Below are positions 22,000 through 33,265 of a DNA stretch of 64,000 bases, piece by piece (position 1 is the first letter of the stretch; each line of letters starts with the position of its first letter). Source of the DNA: Mactromeris polynyma (Eukaryota > Mollusca > Bivalvia > Venerida > Mactridae); assembly GCA_032209605.1 (NCBI GenBank), contig JASFXZ010000009.1:16727553-16791552 (forward strand), written 5' to 3'. A program made the translations under genes and the position numbers. Under the pieces are notes generated by a model. It was not told the origin of the DNA and searched no databases. It saw nothing but the letters and a program-made list of their open reading frames with translations.

Positions 22000-23778
22000 A
22001 TGTTTGGCACGGCGCTGATTTCCCTCCTCATTGCATTACTTGTAGCATCGTTGACATCTAATTGGTTATCACGTGACACCGTACAGGTGACGTCAGCACT
22101 AAATGCTTCGTACGATTATATAGTGGTCGGTTCCGGTTCGGCAGGTTCCGTAATAGCGACACGATTAGCACAGAATGATGACGTCACAGTTTTGCTGCTT
22201 GAAGCTGGCGGCCATTTTGAGGAGAAAGACGAATCACATATTCCCGGACTTTGGTACAAGATGCTTCAATCAGACTTTGACTGGGAGTATTATACCGAAC
22301 CGCAAGAATATTGCGGGGCTGGAATTAATGATCGCAAAGTTTATTGGCCACGTGGGCGTGTTTTGGGAGGATCCAGCGTTATAAATCTGCTACAGTACAC
22401 CAGGGGAAATCGTTATGACTATGACGAATGGGAGAGGCTTGGCTGCACTGGGTGGGGTTACAAGGATGTCTTGCCTTATTTCAAAAAGTCTGAAAACAAC
22501 GTAGAGCCAGAACTACGAGCAACAAATCACCACGGCACGGACGGTCCCATGGGGGTCAGCAGTGGAACTGTGTCACCATTGGCTGAATATTATCTTAAAG
22601 CAGGGAGAGAAATGGGGTTTACGATTAGGGACTATAACGATGGAGACCAAGAGGGGTTTAGCTCGTACCAAATACACGTGAAAGACGGGATTCGCAGCAG
22701 CACAGGACGAGACTTCCTGAGACTCGTTTCCGGAAAGAAAAATATACATATAGCCATACAAAGTTTAGTAACAAAGATAAAAGTTGATACAGACATTAAG
22801 CGCGCAAGGGGAGTATATTTTGTCAGAAATAATAAGAAATTTTATATTGAAGCAACAAAAGAAGTTATTGTTTCTGCTGGGGCAATAAATTCTCCACAAA
22901 TATTAATGTTGTCCGGAATTGGACCACGTGATCATCTTAAAAAACTCGGAATACCGGTCGTGGCCAATCTTCCAGTTGGAGAAAACTTGCAAGACCATGG
23001 AAGGATTCAGCTATTTACCCATATAGACAAACCGATTAGCGTGAACATGAATGAACATACTGGCTATTGGGAGGAACTTAAATATAAGATGTTTGGTACC
23101 GGCGTTTTGGGAAAGACATTGGCTGAGGGAACATCTTTTCAATACACGGACCCATCTCAACGTGGGAAGAACTACACTAACGTTCAGTTAAATTTCTTTA
23201 GTTCATACCAACACACCAACATAGAGAGCTATAATGCAAGTTTTTTTAAAGAGTTGTTCAGTAAGACACCGAAAACATATGGCTTTATGACTGCTCTAAT
23301 AATGAACCATATGCAAAGTACGGGATCAATCACTCTACGAAGTCTCGATCCCTTTGATTACCCAATTATTGAACCTAACTACTTGTCCGCACCATCAGAT
23401 ATTGAGGACGTAGTAAAAGCCATCCGAATATGGGAAAGATTTATTGAGACACAAACAATGAAATCATTGGGTGCGTCTGTGGACCAGGTGCGCGTGACGT
23501 CATGTAATGAGTATGAGTTTAGATCTGATGACTATTGGAAATGCTATATCCGCCATTTTTTCTTGACTGTCTATCATCCGTGCTGTACTTGCAAAATGGG
23601 TGCGTATAATGACAAAACTACAGTACTTGGACCTGATCTGCGTGTTAAGGGGATTGAGGGACTCCGGGTTGCCGATGCCTCGTCCTTTCCTCATGAAACG
23701 TCAGGAAATATTAATGCGCCTACGATCATGCTAGGTGAAAAGGCAGCCGATTTAATATTAGCTGATCTTCGCAAGTAG
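22000..23778 (+). CDS. GMC-family FAD-dependent oxidoreductase (choline/glucose dehydrogenase-like)
   Basis: A 592-residue protein in one coding exon. The ATG at 22000 follows an acceptor (ctattttacag) by 12 bases, so the 5' UTR is probably interrupted by an intron. The further in-frame extension to 21919 has no ATG start and crosses that acceptor. Residues 1-24 form a signal peptide or signal anchor. FAD-binding GSGSAG lies at 44-49, followed by the first GMC signature (GRVLGGSSVIN) and the second (GAINSPQILMLSGIGP). At the C-terminus, H526 in YHPCCTCKMG and N570 in SGNINAPT occupy the usual catalytic His and His/Asn positions. The family oxidises alcohol groups of sugars, choline or related substrates using FAD; the substrate cannot be read from sequence. 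Length and domain order match animal glucose dehydrogenase-like enzymes. Cys-Cys replaces the more common Gly-Thr before CKMG. Confidence 0.93.
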   Translation: MFGTALISLLIALLVASLTSNWLSRDTVQVTSALNASYDYIVVGSGSAGSVIATRLAQNDDVTVLLLEAGGHFEEKDESHIPGLWYKMLQSDFDWEYYTEPQEYCGAGINDRKVYWPRGRVLGGSSVINLLQYTRGNRYDYDEWERLGCTGWGYKDVLPYFKKSENNVEPELRATNHHGTDGPMGVSSGTVSPLAEYYLKAGREMGFTIRDYNDGDQEGFSSYQIHVKDGIRSSTGRDFLRLVSGKKNIHIAIQSLVTKIKVDTDIKRARGVYFVRNNKKFYIEATKEVIVSAGAINSPQILMLSGIGPRDHLKKLGIPVVANLPVGENLQDHGRIQLFTHIDKPISVNMNEHTGYWEELKYKMFGTGVLGKTLAEGTSFQYTDPSQRGKNYTNVQLNFFSSYQHTNIESYNASFFKELFSKTPKTYGFMTALIMNHMQSTGSITLRSLDPFDYPIIEPNYLSAPSDIEDVVKAIRIWERFIETQTMKSLGASVDQVRVTSCNEYEFRSDDYWKCYIRHFFLTVYHPCCTCKMGAYNDKTTVLGPDLRVKGIEGLRVADASSFPHETSGNINAPTIMLGEKAADLILADLRK

Positions 23779-24116
23779 TAACCCTATACATTGATAAAAA
23801 CAATTGCGTTATTCTATTTATTGTGATCACCATATGTACGATTTGTTTGTAAAATTATGTTGCATTGTTTTAATTGCCATGTCGTAATACATGTATTTCT
23901 AAACAGTATCAGCTAATTAGAAAATGAAATGAATACCTCCTTGCAAGTGTTAATAATATGCTTAATAGAAATATTTATTACAATCACTTGTTGACTGTTT
24001 TCATACAGCACCGAATGTGATATTTATTGATGATAAAAGTCTTTTAAAATTCTATACTTTTGTGCAGTTAATATATTGTGTTTGTATTATGTTGTACTGT
24101 ACATATATGAGAATGA

Positions 24117-24122
24117 AATAAA
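24117..24122 (+). other. polyadenylation signal AATAAA
   Basis: AATAAA lies 339 bp after the GMC stop codon in an AT-rich 3' flank; it is the first canonical hexamer I noticed for this gene. Confidence 0.5.
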
Positions 24123-24954
24123 GAATATATACAGCGTGGGTTTAACAGCGTGATACATATTGGTCGAAATAGCTGTACCGCTATTTGTTACTTTGAGAAT
24201 CGTCCCCACATCAGGATCGTGAAGTTCAAATTACTGGAATAAATAATTTATAAATTACTGTAATCACAATCACAGATATCCTTTGTCATACATTTATCAT
24301 TTTTTCTTATACATAAAAAAGAAGAATTTTGTTAAATACATATTTATATTCGGATTTTCAAACTATACCAAACAAAGTAGAATCAATGTTGAGAAAACCC
24401 AGGTCGTATCCGCCGCCGTAGCATCCCTTTGTAAATGGTACTGATGAATAACTATATACATGTAGTAAAACCACCTCAATATTAAAACCACCTCAATAAT
24501 AAGACCACCTTAATAATAAGACCGCATCAATATAAAGAATACAAGTTTCAAATTCATGTATTCACGATATTATATTAATGAATTCGCGAATTCAAATTCA
24601 CGAATTCACGATTTTCAATGTTTGAAGTCGAAATGTCCCCACCATGCTTTTATATCAATTACATTTATAAACGTACACATAAAGCATACTTGAAAACACG
24701 ATTACAATTCAGAAACATAACAGGAGCAGAGTGTAATAATTATTCTTGCTTTTGTATCACAGTGGAAAGTCGCAGTGCGATTTCAATCATGAATTATTTT
24801 ACCATTAAGGCAACTCAATATTAATGTAAAAATCAAAATAGCCCAGCGCGATTTGTTGTAGATAAAGCAAACCCGTGAACTTTCATTGCATTTTTGGATT
24901 ATTTGATCATGTGAAAGCATTTGTACATTTACAAAATACAATATAAACAGTAAG
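24123..24954. other. intergenic with half-MITE and gaattc-rich fragment
   Basis: 24470-24540 carries three imperfect repeats of acctcaataataagaccacc, half of a CAGTAAAACC MITE. 24541-24650 carries cacgaattca words ending gtccccaccatgcttt, a partial copy of the foldback at 32233. The rest is unrecognised. Confidence 0.55.
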
Positions 24955-25135
24955 GGTCGTGTAGTGACTATTCCAGCTATAAGAATGGTGGAAGACCCCA
25001 AGCGGACTCTTGAGTAGCCTTAAACTACCGACCTATTGGACTTCCTCACATATTCTATAACCAGATTAGGATTCGAACCAATAGCAGTGAGGGGCATGTG
25101 CTTTCATGCCAGCGATCAGAAAGTCATCACTGAAC
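24955..25135 (-). repeat. tRNA-derived SINE, degenerate
   Basis: On the minus strand a box B-like ggttcgaatcct is followed by the family body and ends cgacccttactg, matching the gaccctgactg motif of the other SINE copies. Confidence 0.55.
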
Positions 25136-25147
25136 CCAGTGATAGTA

Positions 25148-25315
25148 CAGTAGCATCTCACTAAAAGACCACCTCAATAATAAGACCAAATCGAAATTAA
25201 GAACACAATTTTCAAGTCCAGTTTCACTTTATTCAACCTCAATAAGAAGACCACAACAATAAGAAGACCACTTTTTATGGGTCCCAAGGGTGGTCTTATT
25301 ATTGAGGTTTACCTG
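25148..25315 (+). mobile_element. MITE (CAGTAAAACC family), degenerate
   Basis: Starts TA|CAGTAGCATCTCACTAAAAG. Inner gaccacctcaataataag and right-hand ggtggtcttattattgaggt match the family; the right terminus is eroded. Confidence 0.6.
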
Positions 25316-26070
25316 TTTGTCAAAAAGCAATAAAAAATCATAATGTGCTGACGCACAGTTTTTCACGTCGCGCAATTTGTCAAAAAACAAGTAAGGACAA
25401 CTCTGTGAAGCACACATGGAAAAAGAAACACGGTTTCTTCCCTTGAGATAGTAAAACATAAATTTAAAGTCGATTTTCATTAATATTTTGATAATTTCAT
25501 ATACAAAAATATCAAGTCAAGTTATTATATTAATTAACGAAACAGTACAACCATGTTTAGTAGTCCTTTGGTGATACCTTTGTAGTGCCACATATAGTCC
25601 GTGCCGCATATAGTTCGCGTTAGCTTTATGCGGCGGACATGTGCCTCGACTCCGCATTTAGCTCACTTCTCTTTGAGATATTTTACTGAAACGAACATTT
25701 GAATAAGATAACACTATCAAAATAATTAAATTTGAAAAGAAAAGAAACTGAGTGAAGTATCATAACCAAGGTTCCTTTACAACTGTCGGTCGAATGATTT
25801 TCTCATGAGCTATGACCTTTTTATGTACATATACATTAACGCGGGCATATACATGTTTGTCAGCGCTTCGCCTTCTACATGTACGACCACTTTGTTGATT
25901 TGAAAGAAACCGCACATAAATAATAAGTTTTAAAGAAACCTCACAGAAAAAATAACATTTTTAAACACATTTGTTTTGCCTTAATTGCGACGAAAGTATG
26001 CAAACTGCTACGCACATTGGTGTTATCTATTAAAATGATGGCGATAATAATAATAATCTATCATGAATCC
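25316..26070. other. intergenic, nothing recognised
   Basis: AT-rich. A short duplicated phrase (gccacatatagtccg / gccgcatatagttcg, ~25588-25620) is the only repeat seen. Confidence 0.4.
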
Positions 26071-26131
26071 CCGTCGAGCCCAGTCGGTATCTGATTAAAT
26101 TACCAGTCGTGGGTTTGATCCCGGGTCGACG
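26071..26131 (+). repeat. tRNA-like sequence, shortened
   Basis: CGTCGA at 26072 pairs perfectly with TCGACG at 26126 as an acceptor-like stem. In between are box A-like agcccagtcggt and box B-like gggtttgatccc. At ~61 nt it is too short for a normal tRNA, so it is likely a SINE head or tRNA pseudogene. Confidence 0.5.
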
Positions 26132-26154
26132 TCACTACGGCTGTGGCGATGAGA

Positions 26155-27139
26155 TCAAATAGAATGAGAGTGATGGTGGAGAGGGGGAGAGAGGAAGGGG
26201 AAGGAGAGTGATGGTGGGGAGGGGGGAGACAGAGATAAAGTAGAGTGATGATGGGGAGGGGGGAGACGGAGATAAAGTAGAGTGATGATGGGGAGGGGGG
26301 AGACGGAGATAAAGTAGAGTGATGATGGGGAGGGGAGAGACAGAGATAAAGTAGAGTGATGATGGGGAGGGGAGAGACAGAGATAAAGTAGAGTGATGAT
26401 GGGGAGGGGGGAGACGGAGATAAAGGAGAGTGATGGTGGGGAGGGGGGAGACGGAGATAAAGTAGAGTGATGATGGGGAGGGGAGAGACGGAGATAAAGT
26501 AGAGTGATGATGGGGAGGGGGGAGACGGAGATAAAGTAGAGTGATGATGGGGAGGGGGGAGACGGAGATAAAGTAGAGTGATGATGGGGAGGGGGGAGAC
26601 GGAGATAAAGTAGAGTGATGATGGGGAGGGGGGAGACGGAGATAAAGTAGAGTGATGATGGGGAGGGGGGAGACGGAGATAAAGTAGAGTGATGATGGGG
26701 AGGGGGGAGACGGAGATAAAGTAGAGTGATGATGGGGAGGGGGGAGACGGAGATGAAGGAGAGTGATGGTGGGGAGGGGGAGAGGCAAAAAGTGATAGGG
26801 AGAGGAGATAGAGAGAGAGGAGACAGGGGAGGGGGAGAGGTGAGAAAAGAGGAGAGAGGGGAGAGAGGGGATACAGGGGAGGGGGAGAGGAGAGAGAAGG
26901 GGAGAGAGGGGAGAGGGGAGAGGGGGAGAGAGGGGAGTGAGGTGGTGATGAAACTAGAGGAGAGAGAGAGAATGGATTAGGTAGCGAGAGGGGGAGAGAT
27001 GGTGAGAGATAAAAGGAAGAGGAAGGATAGTGATTATTAGGAACGGAGAGAGGGAGAGTAGAGAGAGGGGGGAGGGGGAAAGAGGAGTGTGAGGGAGCGA
27101 GAGGTGGGAGAGACAGAGAGAGAGGGAGAGAGGGAGATA
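26155..27139 (+). repeat. ~1 kb polypurine tract with 36-37-bp minisatellite
   Basis: The plus strand is almost all A and G. 26205-26760 is a head-to-tail array of about 15 units built on gatgatggggagggg plus ggagacggagataaagtaga, with the G run varying by one base. 26760-27139 is irregular gagagaggggag sequence. Long open frames here are artefacts of composition. Confidence 0.93.
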
Positions 27140-27364
27140 GTTACTTCTACTGATGATAACAAACACACCTTTCAGCTATTAAATCAGTGATATGTTCATA
27201 TTGTTCAATTATTCTTTAACAGTACATGGTAAAATGATTAATTTCACATGTTTCATATCTACGTTACACATTACATTACTGTAAGCTGTAATGACAATTG
27301 ATCGATTTTTGTACCAGTATGTTGCTGTTTGTTCCATTATTAGCACGCACGCTCACGCACATAG

Positions 27365-27566
<202 letters not shown>

Positions 27567-27736
27567 AAACTATGCAATACTGTTCTGAGCTATGTACAGG
27601 GCAGTGACATTTATTTTTTACTTTTTAACAACAAAACTGATCAATACATGTTATACAAAAAGTATATATTTATATAATTATTTTCCAATTTCTATTTGAA
27701 TTGATAAACTAATTTATAAAGTTAGTCATACCTGTC

Positions 27737-27815
27737 GAATCGGAGTACCAGCATCAATCATATCGACGGCCCTGCCACTTTCTTCAGTGGTCATTCTCGA
27801 CATCTTTTCTGCTTT
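27737..27815 (-). pseudogene. Tc1-like transposase N-terminal fragment
   Basis: The minus strand encodes MTTEESGRAVDMIDAGTPIR, which resembles the start of Tc1-type helix-turn-helix domains (an RA-[VI]-x-M-[LI]-x-A-G-x-x-x-R pattern). It ends in a stop soon after, and no further transposase was found. Short fragment only. Confidence 0.4.
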
Positions 27816-28242
27816 TCGTGTTGGACATACAATGTGGATTGCATTGAAATGAAATTCACCGCTTACAACATAGTACACGTGATCATCGTGCGAAAAGTTG
27901 AAAATCGTACTCACCGTCACGCGTGGTCAACCATGACGAGAAATAGGTATTGTCTTCGTGAAAGTCGATAGAGTACTATGTATAATACTAGATTGTAAAA
28001 TTTCAAGTCGGCATGTACAACCGTTTTCTTATATTTATATTTTATTAAATAGACGTTTAGATATATGTGTGTATGTATTGCTATTTTTTTGTGTGTGTTT
28101 TTAAATGTATGTTAAATTTCCCTCCCCCAGTACAATTCTTTTACTTTATATAGTGTTCATGTTATCTTCTCCCATTTTTGACCTATTGTAGCCAGCTGTC
28201 TTGAATTGTCCTGTGATCGTTTCCATCCATGAAACCGACAGT

Positions 28243-28385
28243 AGTAGCAGTAACTGGAACAATAGCAGTAACTTTAGCACGAGTTGCAGTATCGGCAGTA
28301 GTAGCAGAAATTGCAACAATAGCAGTAACTATAGTAGTAGCAGCAGCAACATCAGCAGTAGAAGCAGCAGTGGTGGTGGTAATGG
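28243..28385 (+). repeat. degenerate AGY/GCA trinucleotide repeat
   Basis: Interspersed agtagcag, aacaatagcagtaac and agcagc units keep three frames open (Ser/Asn-, Ala/Thr/Val-rich). It looks like an eroded trinucleotide microsatellite, not an exon. Confidence 0.7.
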
Positions 28386-29108
28386 TATCCAAATCGGAGA
28401 TTCATATTGAATTAAACAAGTCATTCCACAATCATAAATAATGTGATTATAGCCGTTATATAGCCGAACCTTGCGAATTTAGTGGAATTTAGGAAAACAA
28501 ATTTTGTTTTTGTTACCGACTTTGATGACCTCTCAGGAGGAATGAATCAAATATTCATTATAAGTTTTAAACACATAGGTATAAATATAAAGGCAAGTGT
28601 TATAACTGTCATTTTATTTACTTTACACAGTTCTATAAATTATATATACATAGTCTTAATTCTTATGTCAAGTGAATTATGTTTTAGGAACTTAAGGTAT
28701 GTGTTAGTTCAAGTATATCGTCGCATTTGGTGGACTATAAATACTTTGATATCTAGCATATTTTGATAAAACAGTGTATCCAGTCATATCTTGTAGACAC
28801 AAACTTTCCCTTTCTGACGTCACTTATGTGTGCATATTTAGTGATTGGATAGCTCACGACAAACACTCGAGTTTTTATAAATCGAACCCTTTTTTCCCGG
28901 ATTTGATAAAAAATTCCGTTTAATATTAATGATTCGAAGATTTATTGGCTTTAACCCATCGAATAACTTCACAAAATTCCATTCATGATGTACACACGTC
29001 GTGGACAAGACTTCTCGTAAATTATCAGCACGAAAGTGTCCTTCTCTCTTTGAATCTTGAGTACCTCATCTGAATTGTTTCCCCAGTCGAAATTCACGTC
29101 ATGAACTC
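28386..29108. other. intergenic 5' flank of the Spatzle-like gene
   Basis: No repeat recognised. It presumably holds the upstream regulatory region; a TATA box follows at 29109. Confidence 0.4.
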
Positions 29109-29117
29109 TATAAAAGG
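29109..29117 (+). promoter_or_regulatory. TATA box of the Spatzle-like gene
   Basis: TATAAAAGG stands 111 bp before the ATG at 29228. A start site near 29135-29140 would leave a ~90-base leader with no intron. Strong TATA boxes are typical of inducible genes, but that is general knowledge, not shown here. Confidence 0.55.
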
Positions 29118-29227
29118 CTTGCACCGACTGTCCTTAGTTAAAGTTATAAGCTACGGAAGCTATTGAACATTTCTTCATTTTGTTGGAGATTTTTGTCTTA
29201 GAGTTAATTCTCATATTGCTGATTAAA

Positions 29228-29427
29228 ATGGAAAACAGGAAATGTGTTTTCGCTGCTTGGCAAATTTTAATCTATGTCATTACTTTAAGCTTATCAGCTA
29301 CACTTCCACCGCAGGAAATTACCGAAATTAAAGACATAATTGCTAAATTACCAAACGCACCGGGTTTATCAATTTCTCCTGGTCAAAGTGATGGTGGATG
29401 TAGAAACAGTGTATGTGGTCAATACAG
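29228..29427 (+). CDS. Spatzle-like gene, exon 1 (signal peptide)
   Basis: 66 codons plus two bases, ending TACAG|GTAAAT. Encodes the signal peptide and a stretch with GGCRNSVCG. Confidence 0.7.
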
Positions 29428-32400
29428 GTAAATAGAAATTAATTATTCTTCCATATCGCTCAAAAGGTCGTTTGAATTCTTATCTTTCGAAAACAAACTT
29501 TTGAAACCAGCGAATATGTCGAACAACTCCTAACTACTTTGATCATTCCTAGCAGTTCCTTAAACGTTAGTTGCATCATTATTGATATTTGAATACAATG
29601 AGGATTGTACAAAGCAAATACATTCGTTCATTTATCTTATTGTTTTTATTTAATTTAAAATACTTTAGCTTTATTTCTCTGCTATATAACAGTTACAATG
29701 TCAATATATATTATATAATAGATCAGAAAATAAACAAATACCAGATTAGCATTAAAATTATGTGACGACAAAGGTATCTGTACTTTGAAAAGGGGAGACC
29801 ATTGCATAGAAGATATAGGCCAGTATATCCGGGTTTTATTCCATTCCAGCTACGAACAGATCCTGTCCACGTACAAGGGTTTATTTCAAACGTCCAACAA
29901 TCTATCTCGTCTTGGGAATATCTATGGAAACGAACCAATGTATGAAATACTGAAAGGCAAACCTGAAATGCCACAAGGAACGGTTCTCTACACAGACAAT
30001 TCACTTTGCTGTAGCACGTATGTAAATAATTATTTTTGTACAAATTAACTATAAGGACCGCTTATTGGAAATAAGCTATCGGGATTTTACGGGCTTTTCT
30101 AGACAATAAATATCAAACACATACAATTAATCATATTTCTATTATAATGCGTACTCCATTTTATATAAGATTTTAAAGTTTCTATATTTATGATACATGC
30201 AAATGATGTGTTATTAAATGTTTTGTGATAGGGATAATTAGTATTGTGCAATAGTATAATAGTTTTACGAACGAAATATGTGTCAATATGTATAAACAAA
30301 TGTACATGTCTAAAATAAACTCATTGTGTAAGTAAAATGTTTAAAACCTGGTGCGGATAGTAGCTCACATCTAAGTCAATTAAGCCACTACTGTTCAGAT
30401 GTGAAACTTTTATGTACTTACAGTATCTTGGTGTAACACCGAGATACTGTGGTTCCCATAGGAGATTGTCACGAGTTATTTCCCTTTATTTCCCATCTAG
30501 AGTTCTCTTACTTTACCCCTTCTATATATGTATATATACTAAAAGGAGGCTAACGCTTTTTACGCCCTTTTTCTGCGGCCCAAATCAAGCTCCAAACATC
30601 ACAATATGTCCAAGATATGCACCGGATTCTACGCATGAATAAACTATCTTTCAAATGACTCCATTTTATCTGTCAAGAATTAACGAAGTTCTCAGAAATG
30701 CATCAAAATGGGCGCTGGACAAAATACCTCGTCGTTTTGCTAATACATGTATACGTATACATAATATATAGAAGGATAAAGGGAGAGGAAAAATAAAGGG
30801 AAGTAACTCGTGACAATCTCCTCTGGTAGCTCCACCCTCTATTTTTTGGAAATTATCGAGTGATGTTATTCTTGCGTTTCTGTATGTCTTCCACACACAG
30901 CAGGTCACAAATACCTGGCACCATTTCCTTACCAGTATACCGTATTTTGAGAATTGATTGATACAATGCAATTAGAAATTTAAATGTTTGACCACTTTAA
31001 CGACGGTTGTTATGACGTTCGGTATTCCCAAACGTCACATTGGTACGTCACAAAGATTCGGAATATTTTTGAGAAGTAGCTAGTGTACTTTTTAGTACAG
31101 TGTCTGACGCGACATCATATTTGTAGTTCACTTTTGCATTTTGATATTACTATTGGAATCAACATAAAAACAAGATTGGGTATTAAACGAAACCAGCAAC
31201 ATGTATATGTTGGAAATGTAAAACATATGACATTCGTATATTTTCAGACAATTTGGACAATTTCATAATTCGTCAATGACGAATATATATGGTGATGTAA
31301 GACATATTATAGAGTTAGACGACCATGATCCACCTAGCTATCAGTATATTCCACATGCAAGTTGTGTGTAAGTATAACAGTATGACAAATACATTTTAAT
31401 TGAGATTGTGACCTTATACAAACACCAGATGGATGTAACATTATCGTGATGTATCATATCGTAATGTCAAGGTATAGATTTAAGTGCAGCTCATTCGTCG
31501 TGCACATTTTATATCACATGCACACGTGCTTACCATGTATACTATAACTACCTATATACACTTAACAAAACTTATAAGAGTGCACTTTTTTAATGTCGAA
31601 TAACCTTTTATTGATTAACATTTCTACACGAAATTTTGAACATTTACTATTGGCTATGTGTAGATCATGATTCTTAGGTCGAGTGTATCGATTTAAATAA
31701 CACAATGCGTCGAGTCCCACGGGCACACTTGCTATTAGACTCTTTCAAATCAATCTGTGGATTTACGACATGAAATAATTAAAATATTATGCCAGGTATC
31801 TACGCTATATTTGTTGAAAATTTCAGCAAGATCTGACTAATATTAACCAAAATACGGTCATATTTATACCTGCACACTTATAAGTTATGTCCAATCATTT
31901 TTGTCGAATATTGTTAACATCTCTATGTGGAATATCTGCGTCATATGATGACAATGACGACGCACATGTTTGCCATATTTAAACCAAAAATGTAGAATGG
32001 TTATATTTTCATCGGTCATATTATGTTATCATCTTGATAGGCCGTATGGTTTACATGGTTGCTTGACAGCAGTCTATTCAAAGTAATCAACTTTCATTGA
32101 ACACAACAATCCCTTGTCCATAGTGTAATTTCCGGTGCTGTGGTAAACGGGCTTAGGAGTTTTTTGTTTGAGTATATTAAGTAAAATCGTAATATTGTCA
32201 GGATTATTATCCGCCGTAATTGTAAGACTCTTAAAGCCTGGTGGTGAAATTTCGACTTCAAAAATTCTTAAATTACTTCATGAATTCACGATTTCATATT
32301 CCACGAATTCACAAATTTAATTTAACGAATTCACGATTTTAACTTCATGAATTCATAAATCGCGATTTCGAGAAATTGAAATCGTGAATTTGTTAAGTTT

Positions 32401-33265
32401 AATTCTTGAATTCATGAAGTTGAATTTGAGAATTCATGAAGATGAAAGTCAATTCTCGAAGTTAAAATCGTGAATTCACGAAGTTGAAATCGCGAATTCG
32501 TGAAGTTCAAATAGTGAATGCGTGAAGTTGCAATGAATTTGAGAATTCTTGAACCTGAAATGTCACCGCCAGGCTTTCGTAGGCGACTGATCTTAACATA
32601 GCTCGTTAGATCAACACGTACACTCGAGTCGATGTTGTTCTTGTTCACACTACGTCTCTTTGTTTTCATTTTCAATCATCGATCGTAACTTATCAATAAC
32701 CATCTTTTTCAGGGATTGAACTTAAAAGCCAGGGAAATTAGCAAAATTATCATATCTTTAACAGTATATAAAAATATCTAGCTCAGCATAGCAAATTATT
32801 CGAAGTTTAATAGAAACTATGTTTGAGCGCTTCTATGGGATTTACAACCTTTTCGGTATGTGACGTCATTTCAAGAAATGCAACATGTAGTGCAACATTT
32901 GCAATTAGGAAACAATATTTACTCCGATATGGTCACTTCGTTTTCATATTGCCATATGGGGCAAATGTTGCTTATCGTCAGTAGCTCTACATGGTGACGT
33001 CACATGTGACGTTTTCTGGAAATGACGTCACTTAAAAAAGAGGTTGGAAATCGTACAGCGACGCTCATTGATGTATTAATATTAAACACAAAGGTCTATT
33101 GTTACACGAATATTTTTTTTTTTTAGAAACGACGGGGGGTGTTCAGGAAAATGCTTATTGCAACATCAAATTATCTCCCTGTTGGTACACGATGATAGGG
33201 GTAGGCCAAGATTCGATGCCTTCTCAGTACCTGGGTATTGTTCGTGCAAAAATGTGTTCTACTAA
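29228..33265 (+). CDS. secreted cystine-knot ligand, Spatzle/Trunk-like
   Basis: Four exons (29228-29427, 29745-30017, 31248-31367, 33127-33265) join in frame, all introns phase 2, to 243 residues. The ATG has a good context (aaaATGg) and a signal peptide (hydrophobic 7-24). Residues ~25-150 would be a pro-region with six further cysteines after the signal peptide region's one. The C-terminal ~90 residues hold seven cysteines (155, 156, 197, 203, 207, 236, 238), a sequon at N165, and the ending DAFSVPGYCSC. In the Spatzle/Trunk group the ligand domain has a similar length, seven cysteines in Spatzle itself, a C-x-Q-x-LL-like strand and a DxFxxPxxCxC ending; these ligands bind Toll or Torso-type receptors after proteolytic cleavage. 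That relation is inference from pattern. No clear RxxR cleavage site precedes Cys155. The exon 2 acceptor (aaataccag) has a weak pyrimidine tract. Alternatives are another cystine-knot growth factor. Confidence 0.62.
29745..30017 (+). CDS. Spatzle-like gene, exon 2
   Basis: 1 + 270 + 2 bases; the acceptor CCAG is weak, the donor AGCAC|GTATGT is good. The preceding frame is closed by a stop, so the exon cannot begin much earlier. Carries CDDKGIC and ends at LCCST. Confidence 0.6.
30459..30831. mobile_element. MITE with ~80-bp terminal inverted repeats
   Basis: Left aggagattgtcacgagttat is matched in reverse by taactcgtgacaatctcct at the right end, and the similarity extends inward through tttccctttattt and ccttctatata. 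It lies inside intron 2 of the Spatzle-like gene and is noncoding. Confidence 0.65.
31248..31367 (+). CDS. Spatzle-like gene, exon 3
   Basis: 1 + 117 + 2 bases between TATTTTCAG and TGT|GTAAGT. Encodes the first half of the putative knot domain, with NSS sequon and YIPHASC at the end. Confidence 0.62.
32233..32577. mobile_element. 345-bp foldback MITE rich in gaattc words
   Basis: Ends AAAGCCTGGTGGTGAAATTT and its near reverse complement AATGTCACCGCCAGGCTTT. The interior is many inverted copies of cacgaattcatgaa-type words. Partial relatives lie at 24541-24650, 37163-37275 and 38850-39052 (ending gtctccaccaggca). It sits in intron 3 of the Spatzle-like gene. Confidence 0.75.
33127..33265 (+). 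CDS. Spatzle-like gene, exon 4 (knot C-terminus)
   Basis: After a run of T and AG, 1 base plus 45 codons and TAA. Five of the seven domain cysteines are here, ending PGYCSCKNVFY. An ATTAAA at 33298 may be the polyadenylation signal. Confidence 0.65.

Noticed and set aside
26135..27166. Pro/Ser-rich (minus) and Glu/Gly/Arg-rich (plus) proteins
   Set aside because: Composition artefacts of the polypurine tract and its minisatellite; no signal peptide, domain or splice context.
28201..28441. Ser/Asn- and Ala/Thr-rich frames that could be an exon
   Set aside because: All derive from a degenerate trinucleotide repeat open in several frames.
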